A stretch of 19,076 nucleotides of DNA, taken from NCBI GenBank assembly GCA_017437705.1, contig JAFRYJ010000153.1, forward strand, positions 1 through 19,076, written 5' to 3'. Below are positions 1 through 6,635 of this stretch, one piece after another. Position numbers and translations under genes: made by a program. The DNA comes from Lachnospiraceae bacterium (lineage in GTDB: Bacteria > Bacillota_A > Clostridia > Lachnospirales > Lachnospiraceae). Below the pieces are notes generated by a model. It did no database searches. It saw nothing but the letters and a program-made list of their open reading frames with translations, and had not been told where the DNA came from. Every line of letters begins with the position of its first letter. Within the stretch, counting starts at the first letter, position 1.

Positions 1-62
1 CTTCGCCTTCGGCTCTGGGTCGCGGTCGCGCTCATATACCGGAAGTATCCTTTTCAATATAC

Positions 63-181
63 GCTCCCCGCGCAAATGCAGAGCATTTGCGCAATAAAAA
101 TACCCGCCGTCTTCCCATCCGCAAACAAGTTTGCGTCCGGTTGGACGACGGTTATTTTTAAATGCTTCGCATTCGGGGAGC
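63..181. repeat. Cloverleaf-like quasi-palindromic element
   Basis: Directly visible complementarity builds a closed four-way structure. An 8-bp terminal stem GCTCCCCG/CGGGGAGC (63-70/174-181) encloses three arms. The left arm is a perfect 10-bp hairpin GCGCAAATGC/GCATTTGCGC with an AGA loop (70-92). The right arm is AATGC/GCATT with a TTC loop (161-173). The central arm stacks AAAAATA/TATTTTT (96-102/153-159), CCGTC/GACGG (107-111/147-151) and CGCAAAC/GTTTGCG (120-126/129-135). Position 70 is shared between the terminal stem and the left arm, so one pair must yield. The element folds on either strand. It could be a palindromic genomic repeat, a non-autonomous mobile element or a structured RNA; the sequence does not decide. 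Confidence 0.55.
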
Positions 182-223
182 TCTTTCCCTGGCTTCTCCC
201 GCTGCATTCGCTTTGTCTTCGCG

Positions 224-263
224 AAAAACAGCGCACGACCGTCAGTTAAGATCAGCCGTGCGC
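224..263 (-). terminator. Possible intrinsic terminator of the permease gene
   Basis: Read on the minus strand, GCGCACG (263-257) pairs with CGTGCGC (237-231) over a 19-nt loop, followed after TG by TTTTT (228-224). It lies about 100 nt downstream of the permease stop codon. The long loop lowers confidence. The tighter hairpin at 322-338 is closer to the stop but has no T-run. Confidence 0.45.
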
Positions 264-362
264 CGTGCCAAGCATATTTGGTTTTGGGCTTATGCCCACG
301 CAGCCTGCCTTCGGTCTTTCTCCCGGAACCGTTCCGGGCAGCGTGACCTTAAAGCCTGCTGC

Positions 363-1742
363 TTACAGGAATACGTATTTCAGTATGAACAGTATACAGA
401 GTACATACATCAGTACGCTTATCTTCTTCTCCTTTGCCTTGCCTGTCAGCAGGTTGATAAGTACATAGGAGATGATACCCATCGAAATACCTTCTGAAAT
501 ACTGTAGAACAGAGGCATTGCGAAAATACAGATGTAGCAGGGGATAGACTCCGACGGATCCTGGAAATCGATCTTGACAACGTTCTGCATCATGAAGAAG
601 CCGACAAGGATAAGCGCAGGTGCCGTAGCAAATGAAGGAATAGCCAGGAAGATCGGCGACAGGAACAGTGCCAGGGCGAACATTATGGCCGTTACGATCG
701 ATGCAAGTCCCGTACGTCCGCCTTCTGCAACGCCTGATGCACTCTCAACGAATGTCGTTACCGTCGATGTACCGAGGATAGCGCCGCATGTGGTACCGAT
801 GGCGTCTGCCATAAGTGCGCCTTTGATCTTGGGCAGCTTGCCGTCTTCATCCAGCATGTCTGCCTGGGTCGCCACGCCGATAAGAGTGCCCAGCGTATCG
901 AAGATATCAACGAACAGGAAACTGAACAGGATAACTATGAAGTCAAGGGTCAGCACATTGCTGAAATCAAACTTGAAGAAGATCGGCTCTATGCTCTGGA
1001 TAGCGATGCCGCTTGAGAAATCGGGGAACAGGCTGTAGAAGCCTTCTGCGGGGTTGGGGATGTAAAGGCCCGCTGCCTGACAGATCATTCCGAGGATCCA
1101 TGTTATAAGGATGCCCCAGAGGATGTGTCCTTTGACCTTCTTAACGATAAGGATGGCCGTAATGATGATGCCCACGATGGCAAGGATAGCCGTGATGCCC
1201 AGATCATTGAAGGTTGCGGCCGCGCCGTTGACATCATTGTATTTGCCTACGGTAACGAGCTGAACCAACGTTGCGCCGCCGATCGTAAGCTTTGCATTCT
1301 GAAGGCCGATGAATGCGATAAACAGACCGATACCGGCGGAAACCGCCACCTTCAGGTTCTTGGGGATCGCATTGAATATCGCCTCGCGGATATTGATAAG
1401 TGACAGAACGATGAATATAAGTCCCTCGATAAGGACTGCCGTGAGGGCTGTCTGCCAGGAATATCCCATACCCAGGACTACCGTATATGCAAAATATGCA
1501 TTAAGGCCCATGCCGGGTGCCAGTGCGAAGGGATAATTGGCAAACAGTGCCATACAGAGCGTTCCTATGATGGAACCGAGTGCGGTAGCCGTGAATACAG
1601 CTCCTGCATCCATGCCCGTTGCTGACAGGATGTTGGGGTTAACTGCCAGGATATAGGCCATGGTCATGAATGTTGTGAGGCCGGCGATGATCTCTGTTCT
1701 CACATTTGTGCCGCGCTCACTGAGTTTGAATAACTTATCCAT
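363..1742 (-). CDS. NCS2 family (AzgA-type) nucleobase permease
   Basis: A 459-residue multi-pass membrane protein, predicted to import a purine base (guanine, hypoxanthine or adenine class) by cation symport. The family is recognised from the N-terminal stretch TEIIAGLTTFMTMAYILAVN, the region APGMGLNAYFAY, the acidic segment DIFDTLGTLIGVATQADM and the conserved TSTVTTFVESASGVAEGGRT region. The length is normal and no domain is missing. Relatives include Bacillus PbuG/PbuO and fungal AzgA; exact substrate is not readable. It is monocistronic, with its own sigma-A promoter and a structured leader. The Shine-Dalgarno GAGGAGG (1762-1756) lies 13 nt from the ATG, longer than usual. The gene follows the trmN6 operon in the same direction but is separated from it by a terminator. 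Confidence 0.93.
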   Translation of the reverse strand: MDKLFKLSERGTNVRTEIIAGLTTFMTMAYILAVNPNILSATGMDAGAVFTATALGSIIGTLCMALFANYPFALAPGMGLNAYFAYTVVLGMGYSWQTALTAVLIEGLIFIVLSLINIREAIFNAIPKNLKVAVSAGIGLFIAFIGLQNAKLTIGGATLVQLVTVGKYNDVNGAAATFNDLGITAILAIVGIIITAILIVKKVKGHILWGILITWILGMICQAAGLYIPNPAEGFYSLFPDFSSGIAIQSIEPIFFKFDFSNVLTLDFIVILFSFLFVDIFDTLGTLIGVATQADMLDEDGKLPKIKGALMADAIGTTCGAILGTSTVTTFVESASGVAEGGRTGLASIVTAIMFALALFLSPIFLAIPSFATAPALILVGFFMMQNVVKIDFQDPSESIPCYICIFAMPLFYSISEGISMGIISYVLINLLTGKAKEKKISVLMYVLCILFILKYVFL

Positions 1743-1979
1743 GATGTTTCTTTTTCCTCCTCATAATTCTATATAAAGCCCCTCCCGGCTTCATACCGTT
1801 TTAACATTTTCTCAATGAAATGAAATATAAATGAAAAAAGACACTGCCGTTTCTCCTGCAATGTCCTTAAAAAAGCTTAGAACTACCCCTTGAGACAAAT
1901 GTTGCCCGCGCCGAAGCGCCATTCTTTAACAACTTATTCAGGGGCTTTATCAGCATTTCATTCACCGAAAAAATAATAT
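1743..1979 (-). promoter_or_regulatory. Structured 5' leader, candidate riboswitch/attenuator (class unknown)
   Basis: The roughly 240-nt leader contains, in RNA order, P1 GCCCCU/AGGGGU (1945-1940 with 1890-1885). P1 encloses P2 GUUGUU/GGCAAC (1933-1928 with 1906-1901), which includes two G-U pairs, and P3 GCGC-UUCG-GCGC (1919-1908). An intrinsic terminator follows (1865-1834). The P1 5' strand can instead pair perfectly over 11 nt (AUAAAGCCCCU, 1950-1940) with AGGGGCUUUAU (1783-1773), just upstream of the ribosome binding site. This is the usual logic of a ligand- or protein-controlled leader. The purine riboswitch core is absent, and I could not match another class from memory. Confidence 0.6.
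1834..1865 (-). terminator. Intrinsic terminator inside the permease leader
   Basis: On the minus strand GACAUUGC (1865-1858) pairs over 8 bp, with one G-U, with GCAGUGUC (1847-1840) around a 10-nt loop, followed directly by TTTTTT (1839-1834). It sits about 115 nt downstream of the predicted start of transcription and 90 nt before the start codon, so it acts within the leader rather than ending a gene. Confidence 0.75.
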
Positions 1980-1985
1980 GGCTGA

Positions 1986-2014
1986 ATTATATCACTATTA
2001 AAAATCAAGGTCAA
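1986..2014 (-). promoter_or_regulatory. Sigma-A promoter of the permease
   Basis: The -35 box TTGACC (2014-2009) and consensus -10 box TATAAT (1991-1986) are separated by exactly 17 bp. Transcription should start near 1979. The -35 box overlaps the T-tract of the upstream terminator. Confidence 0.85.
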
Positions 2015-2045
2015 TAAAACAGATGTACTTTATTCAGTGTACATC
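2012..2045 (-). terminator. Terminator at the end of the trmN6 operon
   Basis: GATGTAC (2045-2039 as read on the minus strand) pairs perfectly with GTACATC (2028-2022) over a 10-nt loop and is followed by TGTTTTATTG. The hairpin begins inside the trmN6 stop codon (2046-2044), so the operon is terminated immediately after its last gene. Confidence 0.7.
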
Positions 2046-2769
2046 ACCCGTAAATGTCACTGACTTCCCTGCAGTACTCCCCGTCTCCGTCGAAGATGAC
2101 AAGTGGCTTTTCTACCTTCAGAAACGTCCCTCCGTCCCGTACGGCTTCGATAAGCACCATGTTTGCATCAGACCCGATCCTCGGATGCACCATGCGCATA
2201 CGCTTGGGCTCCAGCCTGTTCTCCCTTAATACGGTGATGATCTCCGCCAGCCTGTGGGGCCTGTGCACCATATAGAACCGTCCGCCCTCCTGCAGCATGT
2301 CGGAGGCCGCCTTGACCACGTCCTTCAGGGTACATTTTATCTCGTGGCGGGAAACGGCCTTTGCGCTCTCCGGATTAACTTCACCGGTCAGCTCCGCCAT
2401 GTAGGGAGGATTCGATACCACAACGTCGAAATCGCCCCTTTTAAAGAACTCTTTAATGTTGCAAAGGTCTCCGCAGACGATATCTATTTTGTCCTGAAGG
2501 CCGTTGTGCATCACGCTTCGGCGGGCCATGTCGGCGCACTGCTCCTGTATATCCAGCCCGGTGAAATGGCTGCCCTCCGTTTTTGCTTCCAGCAGGATCG
2601 GGATGACGCCGGTGCCCGTACCCAGGTCCAGCACCCGCTCGCCCTTTTTCACCACCGTAAACGCAGACAGAAGAACGGCGTCCATGCCGAAGCAGAAGCC
2701 GTCCTCATTCTGAATTATGCTGTATCCGTTGCGCTGCAGGCTGTCCAGCCTTTCACCTTCCTTAAGCAT
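2044..2769 (-). CDS. trmN6: tRNA1(Val) (adenine(37)-N6)-methyltransferase family protein
   Basis: A 241-residue Rossmann-fold methyltransferase of the YabB/YfiC (TrmN6) family, which uses S-adenosylmethionine to methylate N6 of A37 in a valine tRNA. Visible features are the SAM-binding motif I DLGTGTG (residues 48-54) and the N6-adenine catalytic motif NPPY (120-123) within VVSNPPYM. The N-terminal LQRNGYSIIQ and GMDAVLLSAF stretches are typical of the family. Its ATG overlaps the end of ricT by 8 nt (ATGCTTAA), implying translational coupling. In Bacillus the homologue yabB also lies close downstream of ricT (yaaT), supporting the assignment. It is the last gene of the long operon. Confidence 0.9.
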   Translation of the reverse strand: MLKEGERLDSLQRNGYSIIQNEDGFCFGMDAVLLSAFTVVKKGERVLDLGTGTGVIPILLEAKTEGSHFTGLDIQEQCADMARRSVMHNGLQDKIDIVCGDLCNIKEFFKRGDFDVVVSNPPYMAELTGEVNPESAKAVSRHEIKCTLKDVVKAASDMLQEGGRFYMVHRPHRLAEIITVLRENRLEPKRMRMVHPRIGSDANMVLIEAVRDGGTFLKVEKPLVIFDGDGEYCREVSDIYG

Positions 2770-3649
2770 TGTCCTCCAGTCCCTTTAAGGCTTCCAGCTC
2801 CTCCCTGGTCACCTTGCTGTCTTTCCTGCCTCTGCTCTTGAACTTCAGCTCCGAGGCGGGGAATTCCTTCTCCTCTATCTCATCATTGCCCAGATCCACT
2901 GCCACCTTAACGGTCTGGCGCAGGACGTTCATCCCTGTGACCTTGCCCTTGTCGCCGCCGGGTACCGTTACGATGTCGTTCATGTTGGGCAGTCTCGAAT
3001 TCAGATACGTATATGTCTCCTCTTCGTTTTTGAGGCAGCACATCAGCCTGCCGCAGATCCCGCTGATCTTGGTGGGATTGAGGGACAGGTTCTGGTCCTT
3101 CGCCATCTTGATGGACACCGGGCTGAAATCCGAAAGGTAGCTGCAGCAGCAGAGGGTACGTCCGCAGACGCCCACGCCTCCGCAGAGCTTGGTCTCGTCC
3201 CTGACGCCTATCTGGCGCAGCTCAATACGTGTCCTGAAAACGGAGGCCAGGTCCTTTACCAGCTCCCTGAAATCCACCCTGCCGTCGGCGGTGAAGTAGA
3301 ACAGCACCTTGTTGTTGTCGAAGGTGTATTCCGTATCCAGAAGCTTCATGTCGAGACCGTGATCCTTTATCTTCTGCTGGCAGATAACGAAGGCTTCCTT
3401 CTCCTTCTTGCGGTTCTCCGTATTCCTTTTGTCGTCCTCCGGCGTAGCCAGCCTGATGACCGGCTTCAGCGGCGCGTTTATATCCTGGTCAGAGATCTTC
3501 TTGTTCCCGAAGGATACCATGCCGTATTCCACGCCCCGGACGGTCTCTACTATAACGTTCTGTCCCTTCTCTATCTCCAGTTTGCCGGGGTCGAAATAAT
3601 AGACCTTGCCGTTGGATCTGAAGCGTACGCCTATAACATTAACGATCAT
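2762..3649 (-). CDS. ricT: RicT/YaaT, PSP1-domain regulatory iron-sulfur protein
   Basis: A 295-residue PSP1-domain protein. In Bacillus subtilis RicT (YaaT) works with RicA and RicF in a complex carrying [4Fe-4S] clusters that adjusts RNase Y-dependent mRNA processing and influences sporulation and biofilm formation. The family signature is the cysteine-rich block: Cys156, Cys162 and Cys167-169 in CGGVGVCGRTLCCCSYL, then Cys199 and Cys204-205 in CGRLMCCLK. The start overlaps the holB end by 11 nt, with AAGGAG about 8 nt upstream inside holB. ricA and ricF partners are not in this window. Placement between holB and trmN6 matches the order in many Firmicutes, with yabA missing. Confidence 0.93.
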   Translation of the reverse strand: MIVNVIGVRFRSNGKVYYFDPGKLEIEKGQNVIVETVRGVEYGMVSFGNKKISDQDINAPLKPVIRLATPEDDKRNTENRKKEKEAFVICQQKIKDHGLDMKLLDTEYTFDNNKVLFYFTADGRVDFRELVKDLASVFRTRIELRQIGVRDETKLCGGVGVCGRTLCCCSYLSDFSPVSIKMAKDQNLSLNPTKISGICGRLMCCLKNEEETYTYLNSRLPNMNDIVTVPGGDKGKVTGMNVLRQTVKVAVDLGNDEIEEKEFPASELKFKSRGRKDSKVTREELEALKGLEDNA

Positions 3650-4640
3650 TCTGGTTCTCCTTTATATTCATAAGCAGCATCTCCATAACGATGCCGGGCT
3701 CCACATTGGCCCGGAGCCGCGATTTCGCCTTCTCCATGGCCCCGATAATGGAATCCAACCCCTCGTATGAGATCACGTTCCTCTTCTGCTTCAGGTATTT
3801 GTATTCGTCCCTGTAATTCAGAAGGCCGATGTCGTTGGTGGCCTTCAGCATGAGAACGTCCCTGTACCATATCATCATCATATCGATGATGTCGGGAAGA
3901 CTTATATTATAAGCCGTTATCTCCTTTATTGCATCCTTTAATTCATAGATCTCCATGGAATCTATGCCGCGCACCAGGTGCAGCACACGCCGCCTTATCT
4001 CCCTGTAGTCGTCGTTTTCGATAAGCTTTACGGCCTTCCCGATGCTGCCGCCTGCGTAGGCCGCCGCAGTCTGGGCCTCCTCGTCCGTAAGGTCGTAATT
4101 CTCCTTAAGGAAGCGGAGGACGCTTTTGTCGTCCACCGGCCTCATGGACAGAAGCACGCATCTTGACCGCACCGTAGACAGAAGGCTGTCCTTGTTGTTG
4201 GCCAGCAGCATGATGATGCCGTATTCCGGCGGCTCCTCGATGGTCTTTAATAATGCGTTCTGGGCTCCCGGCGTCATGGTCTCCGCATCATCGATGATAT
4301 AGATCTTGTACCTGGAGCTGTAGGGCTTTATGCATATGTCGTCGTTGACCTTTTCTCTTATATCATCCACGCCGATGATGCCCTGCTTCGAGCCCTTCAC
4401 CCACATGATGTCGGGGTGGTTCCCGGACTCCGCCTGAATGCAGGAACGGCACTTCCCGCAGGGATCCGTTCCGCCCTCCTCGCACTGCAGCGCCCTGGCG
4501 AAAATTCCCGCCAGCACCGATTTGCCCGTGCCCTCCGGGCCGCTGAAAAGAAAGGCGTGAGGCACCATGCCTTCCTTAATGACGCCGCGCATGTATTCTA
4601 TTACCTGAAAATGTCCTGCCACATCACTGTATCCGCTCAT
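3639..4640 (-). CDS. holB: DNA polymerase III delta' subunit
   Basis: A 333-residue AAA+ clamp-loader subunit that helps load the beta sliding clamp during replication. Visible are a P-loop GPEGTGKS (residues 34-41), four zinc-ligand cysteines (53, 61, 64, 67) in the usual C-x7-C-x2-C-x2-C spacing, a Walker-B-like IIDDAE (115-120), TIEEPPE (133-139) and the SRC sensor motif (159-161). I place the start at the ATG at 4640. GGGAGG lies about 7 nt before it, whereas the in-frame ATG six codons upstream would put that binding site inside the coding region. The start follows the stop of the kinase-like gene after one base, so the two are probably translationally coupled. Confidence 0.92.
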   Translation of the reverse strand: MSGYSDVAGHFQVIEYMRGVIKEGMVPHAFLFSGPEGTGKSVLAGIFARALQCEEGGTDPCGKCRSCIQAESGNHPDIMWVKGSKQGIIGVDDIREKVNDDICIKPYSSRYKIYIIDDAETMTPGAQNALLKTIEEPPEYGIIMLLANNKDSLLSTVRSRCVLLSMRPVDDKSVLRFLKENYDLTDEEAQTAAAYAGGSIGKAVKLIENDDYREIRRRVLHLVRGIDSMEIYELKDAIKEITAYNISLPDIIDMMMIWYRDVLMLKATNDIGLLNYRDEYKYLKQKRNVISYEGLDSIIGAMEKAKSRLRANVEPGIVMEMLLMNIKENQNDR

Positions 4641-4641
4641 T

Positions 4642-5241
4642 TCAAGCCTCCCGCGCATCCGCGCCGAGTATCATGTGTTTTATCGCAAGAAATCCTTCCT
4701 CTTTGTCCGTATTGTCTATTCCGTCTTCGATTCCCAGGGCTTGAAGCTTTTCGGGGGCAAAATCCGCATCATCCGCCAGATAGCGGCGGCACATCTCCCT
4801 GTAGCCGGGCTCCTTCTGTTTGCGCTCCCTGTCCAGGGCCCGCTGCAGCCTCTCGCCGTCGTCCAGCACAAGATAAAGGGGGACAACGGTATCCCTGCCG
4901 TAGTAGTCCCGCAGCTTTTCGTAGGCCTCCGGCGTCACGATGACGAGATGATCGCCCTTCGCCGGATCCGACCGTCCGTCGTCGGCGGTGAAATACCTCC
5001 AGGGCCCGTAGACCGTATCGTAAAGCCGGCTCTCGATCACCTTTCCCTCGGCTTCGAAGCGCCTGTATCCCTCCTCGTCGGTGAAATAATAGGTCTCGCC
5101 GTCGATCTCTCCGGCCCTTTTGGGCCTGGTGGTATAGATCACCATCTTTCTAAGCCCCAGCTCTTTGTCTGCCATCAGCTTTTTGTACATGGTATCCTTG
5201 CCCGATGCACTTTTCCCCATGATGCAGTATATCTTTCCCAT
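4642..5241 (-). CDS. Guanylate-kinase-like P-loop protein
   Basis: A 199-residue protein of the guanylate kinase superfamily. It has a P-loop GKSASGKDT (residues 9-17) and the GMP-binding-like block TTRPKRAGEIDGETYYF (37-53), which parallels the TTRPPRxGExxGxxYxF segment of Gmk. The region after it (RLYDTVYGPWRYF, 73-84) differs from the usual FGNxYGT segment, so nucleotide specificity may differ. In Bacillus, thymidylate kinase occupies the comparable place between yaaO and holB. This gene is not a recognisable tmk and is probably not the only Gmk in the cell. Its start overlaps the decarboxylase stop by one base (TGATG). Kinase activity is inferred only. Confidence 0.78.
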   Translation of the reverse strand: MGKIYCIMGKSASGKDTMYKKLMADKELGLRKMVIYTTRPKRAGEIDGETYYFTDEEGYRRFEAEGKVIESRLYDTVYGPWRYFTADDGRSDPAKGDHLVIVTPEAYEKLRDYYGRDTVVPLYLVLDDGERLQRALDRERKQKEPGYREMCRRYLADDADFAPEKLQALGIEDGIDNTDKEEGFLAIKHMILGADAREA

Positions 5242-6635
5242 CAGCCTCTGTCTCTTTCCGTCCTTACGACGGGTATGCCGTCTCCCGAAAGGCCCCGGAC
5301 TTCGAAGCCCTGATCCAGGAGCATTTTAATTTCATCTGTAACCTTTTTGTCTATTACTTCACCGGGCACGATCATGGGTATTCCCGGCGGGTAAACGTAA
5401 ATATATCCGCCTGATATGCTGCCCTCCGCCTTATCTGCGGGGATGATGCTCTTGCCCATCCTCAGGGCCGTTCCCGCATCAAAGAGCTTCATCCTCTCTG
5501 AAAGCTGCACCGGCGCCTTCCCGCATTCCGGGTACGAACGCTTGCCCAGCTCTGTGCATGCACCTATAAGCAGGTCAAAGCCCTCGTCGGTATCGCAGAG
5601 CGTCGATATCAGCACAGTGTAAAAGGGCGTATACATCTCCGGCTCTATATTGAAGCTGTTCTCCAGCTCCCTGTATATCTCCGGCCCCGCCATGGATCCG
5701 TTTTCCGCACCGATCAGAAGCCTTGTGGGATCGTCGGTGTCAAGGAGCTTCAGGCTCCCTCCGGAGATCGCCCTTTTAAGGCGTTCTATATTCGCGAAAA
5801 GCCTGTCGTAATGCTGTTTCACGAAGGCCCTGTCGGCCATCATCTCCATGCATCTGTCGATAGACGCCATCAGGATATATGAAGGGCTGGAGGACTGGAA
5901 CACCGTAAGCATGTATCTTACCCTGTCCCTGTCGATGATGTCTCCGCTAAGGTGTATCAGCGCAGTCTGCGTAAGGGACGGCAGCGTCTTGTGCACGCTG
6001 TGGATCACTATGTCCGCGATCCCCGCCGACGACTCCGGCAGCCTTTCATCAAAGCCGAAATGGGCGCCGTGGGCCTCGTCCACTATAAGGGGTATGCCTC
6101 TTTTGTGACACTCCTTCGCGATGCCCCTTACGTCCGAAACCATGCCCTCGTAGGTGGGTGAGGTTATATATACGGCCTTTACGGCCTTACCCGTAAGAAG
6201 GCAGATGTCCAGGACCTCCGCCGCTTCATCGGCGGTAATTCCCAATGCGCAGCCGTATCTTTCGTCGATCCGGGGATAGATGTATTCCAGCTTCACCCCG
6301 GTGACCGCAGCCGCATTGTAAAGAGCCTTATGGGAATTTCTGGCAGCCAGGATATATTCACCCGGCCCGGCAGCCGCTGCCACGGCGGCCTGGATGCCCC
6401 CGGTGGAGCCGTTTACGAGGAAATGTGTCTCGGTGCCGTTATACAGTTTTCCCGCGTATTCCCCGCAGTCCCTTAAGATGCCCTCCGCGTGATGCAGATC
6501 GTCAAAGCCCTCTATCTCCGTGATGTCGCAGTCCGCGACCTTCACAAATTCCGGATCTCTCTTGTGCCCGGGCATATGAAAGGGGTATCTGCCGCTTTTT
6601 CCGTATTCCTCCAGACTTTCAAAAAGGCCCGCCAT
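5241..6635 (-). CDS. Orn/Lys/Arg decarboxylase family PLP enzyme
   Basis: A 464-residue fold-type-I pyridoxal-phosphate enzyme related to Bacillus YaaO and the SpeA-type decarboxylases, which remove CO2 from lysine, ornithine or arginine. Motifs are PFHMPGHK (residues 18-25), NGSTGG (75-80), RNSHK (99-103), DEAHGAHFGF (186-195) and the PLP-lysine motif SVHKTLPSLTQ with Lys216. It lacks the N-terminal wing domain of the large CadA/SpeC enzymes, as the short Firmicutes subfamily does. The substrate cannot be read. It overlaps both neighbours by one base (murE stop with this start, and this stop with the kinase start). It lies directly after the peptidoglycan-type genes, so diamine production for the envelope is possible but unproven. 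Confidence 0.88.
   Translation of the reverse strand: MAGLFESLEEYGKSGRYPFHMPGHKRDPEFVKVADCDITEIEGFDDLHHAEGILRDCGEYAGKLYNGTETHFLVNGSTGGIQAAVAAAAGPGEYILAARNSHKALYNAAAVTGVKLEYIYPRIDERYGCALGITADEAAEVLDICLLTGKAVKAVYITSPTYEGMVSDVRGIAKECHKRGIPLIVDEAHGAHFGFDERLPESSAGIADIVIHSVHKTLPSLTQTALIHLSGDIIDRDRVRYMLTVFQSSSPSYILMASIDRCMEMMADRAFVKQHYDRLFANIERLKRAISGGSLKLLDTDDPTRLLIGAENGSMAGPEIYRELENSFNIEPEMYTPFYTVLISTLCDTDEGFDLLIGACTELGKRSYPECGKAPVQLSERMKLFDAGTALRMGKSIIPADKAEGSISGGYIYVYPPGIPMIVPGEVIDKKVTDEIKMLLDQGFEVRGLSGDGIPVVRTERDRG

Larger units (their letters stand above)
1..362. other. Gene-free, inverted-repeat-rich intergenic strip
   Basis: No reading frame here has a convincing ribosome binding site, a recognisable protein or normal codon use. 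The strip is dense in short inverted repeats. They are the cloverleaf-like element at 63-181, GCGCACG/CGTGCGC (231-237/257-263), TGGGC/GCCCA around TTAT (285-298), and CCCGGAAC/GTTCCGGG with a one-base spacer (322-338). On the minus strand it is the 3' flank of the permease gene. A gene beyond the left edge cannot be assessed. Confidence 0.6.

Noticed and set aside
63..181. tRNA gene, because of the cloverleaf shape
   Set aside because: It is too long, the T-loop and D-loop consensus are absent, there is no CCA or anticodon arm of proper size, and the arms are mutually symmetric.
1..362. CRISPR array or small plus-strand genes
   Set aside because: The palindromes differ from one another and are not regularly spaced. 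The short open frames have no ribosome binding sites and no recognisable products.
1743..1979. Classical purine riboswitch upstream of the permease
   Set aside because: The conserved core (GTTTCTACC, CCGTAAA and GACTA elements) is missing, although the gene context would suit it.
4641..4658. Upstream ATG start for holB
   Set aside because: The GGGAGG binding site lies between this ATG and the one at 4640, so the latter is the better start.
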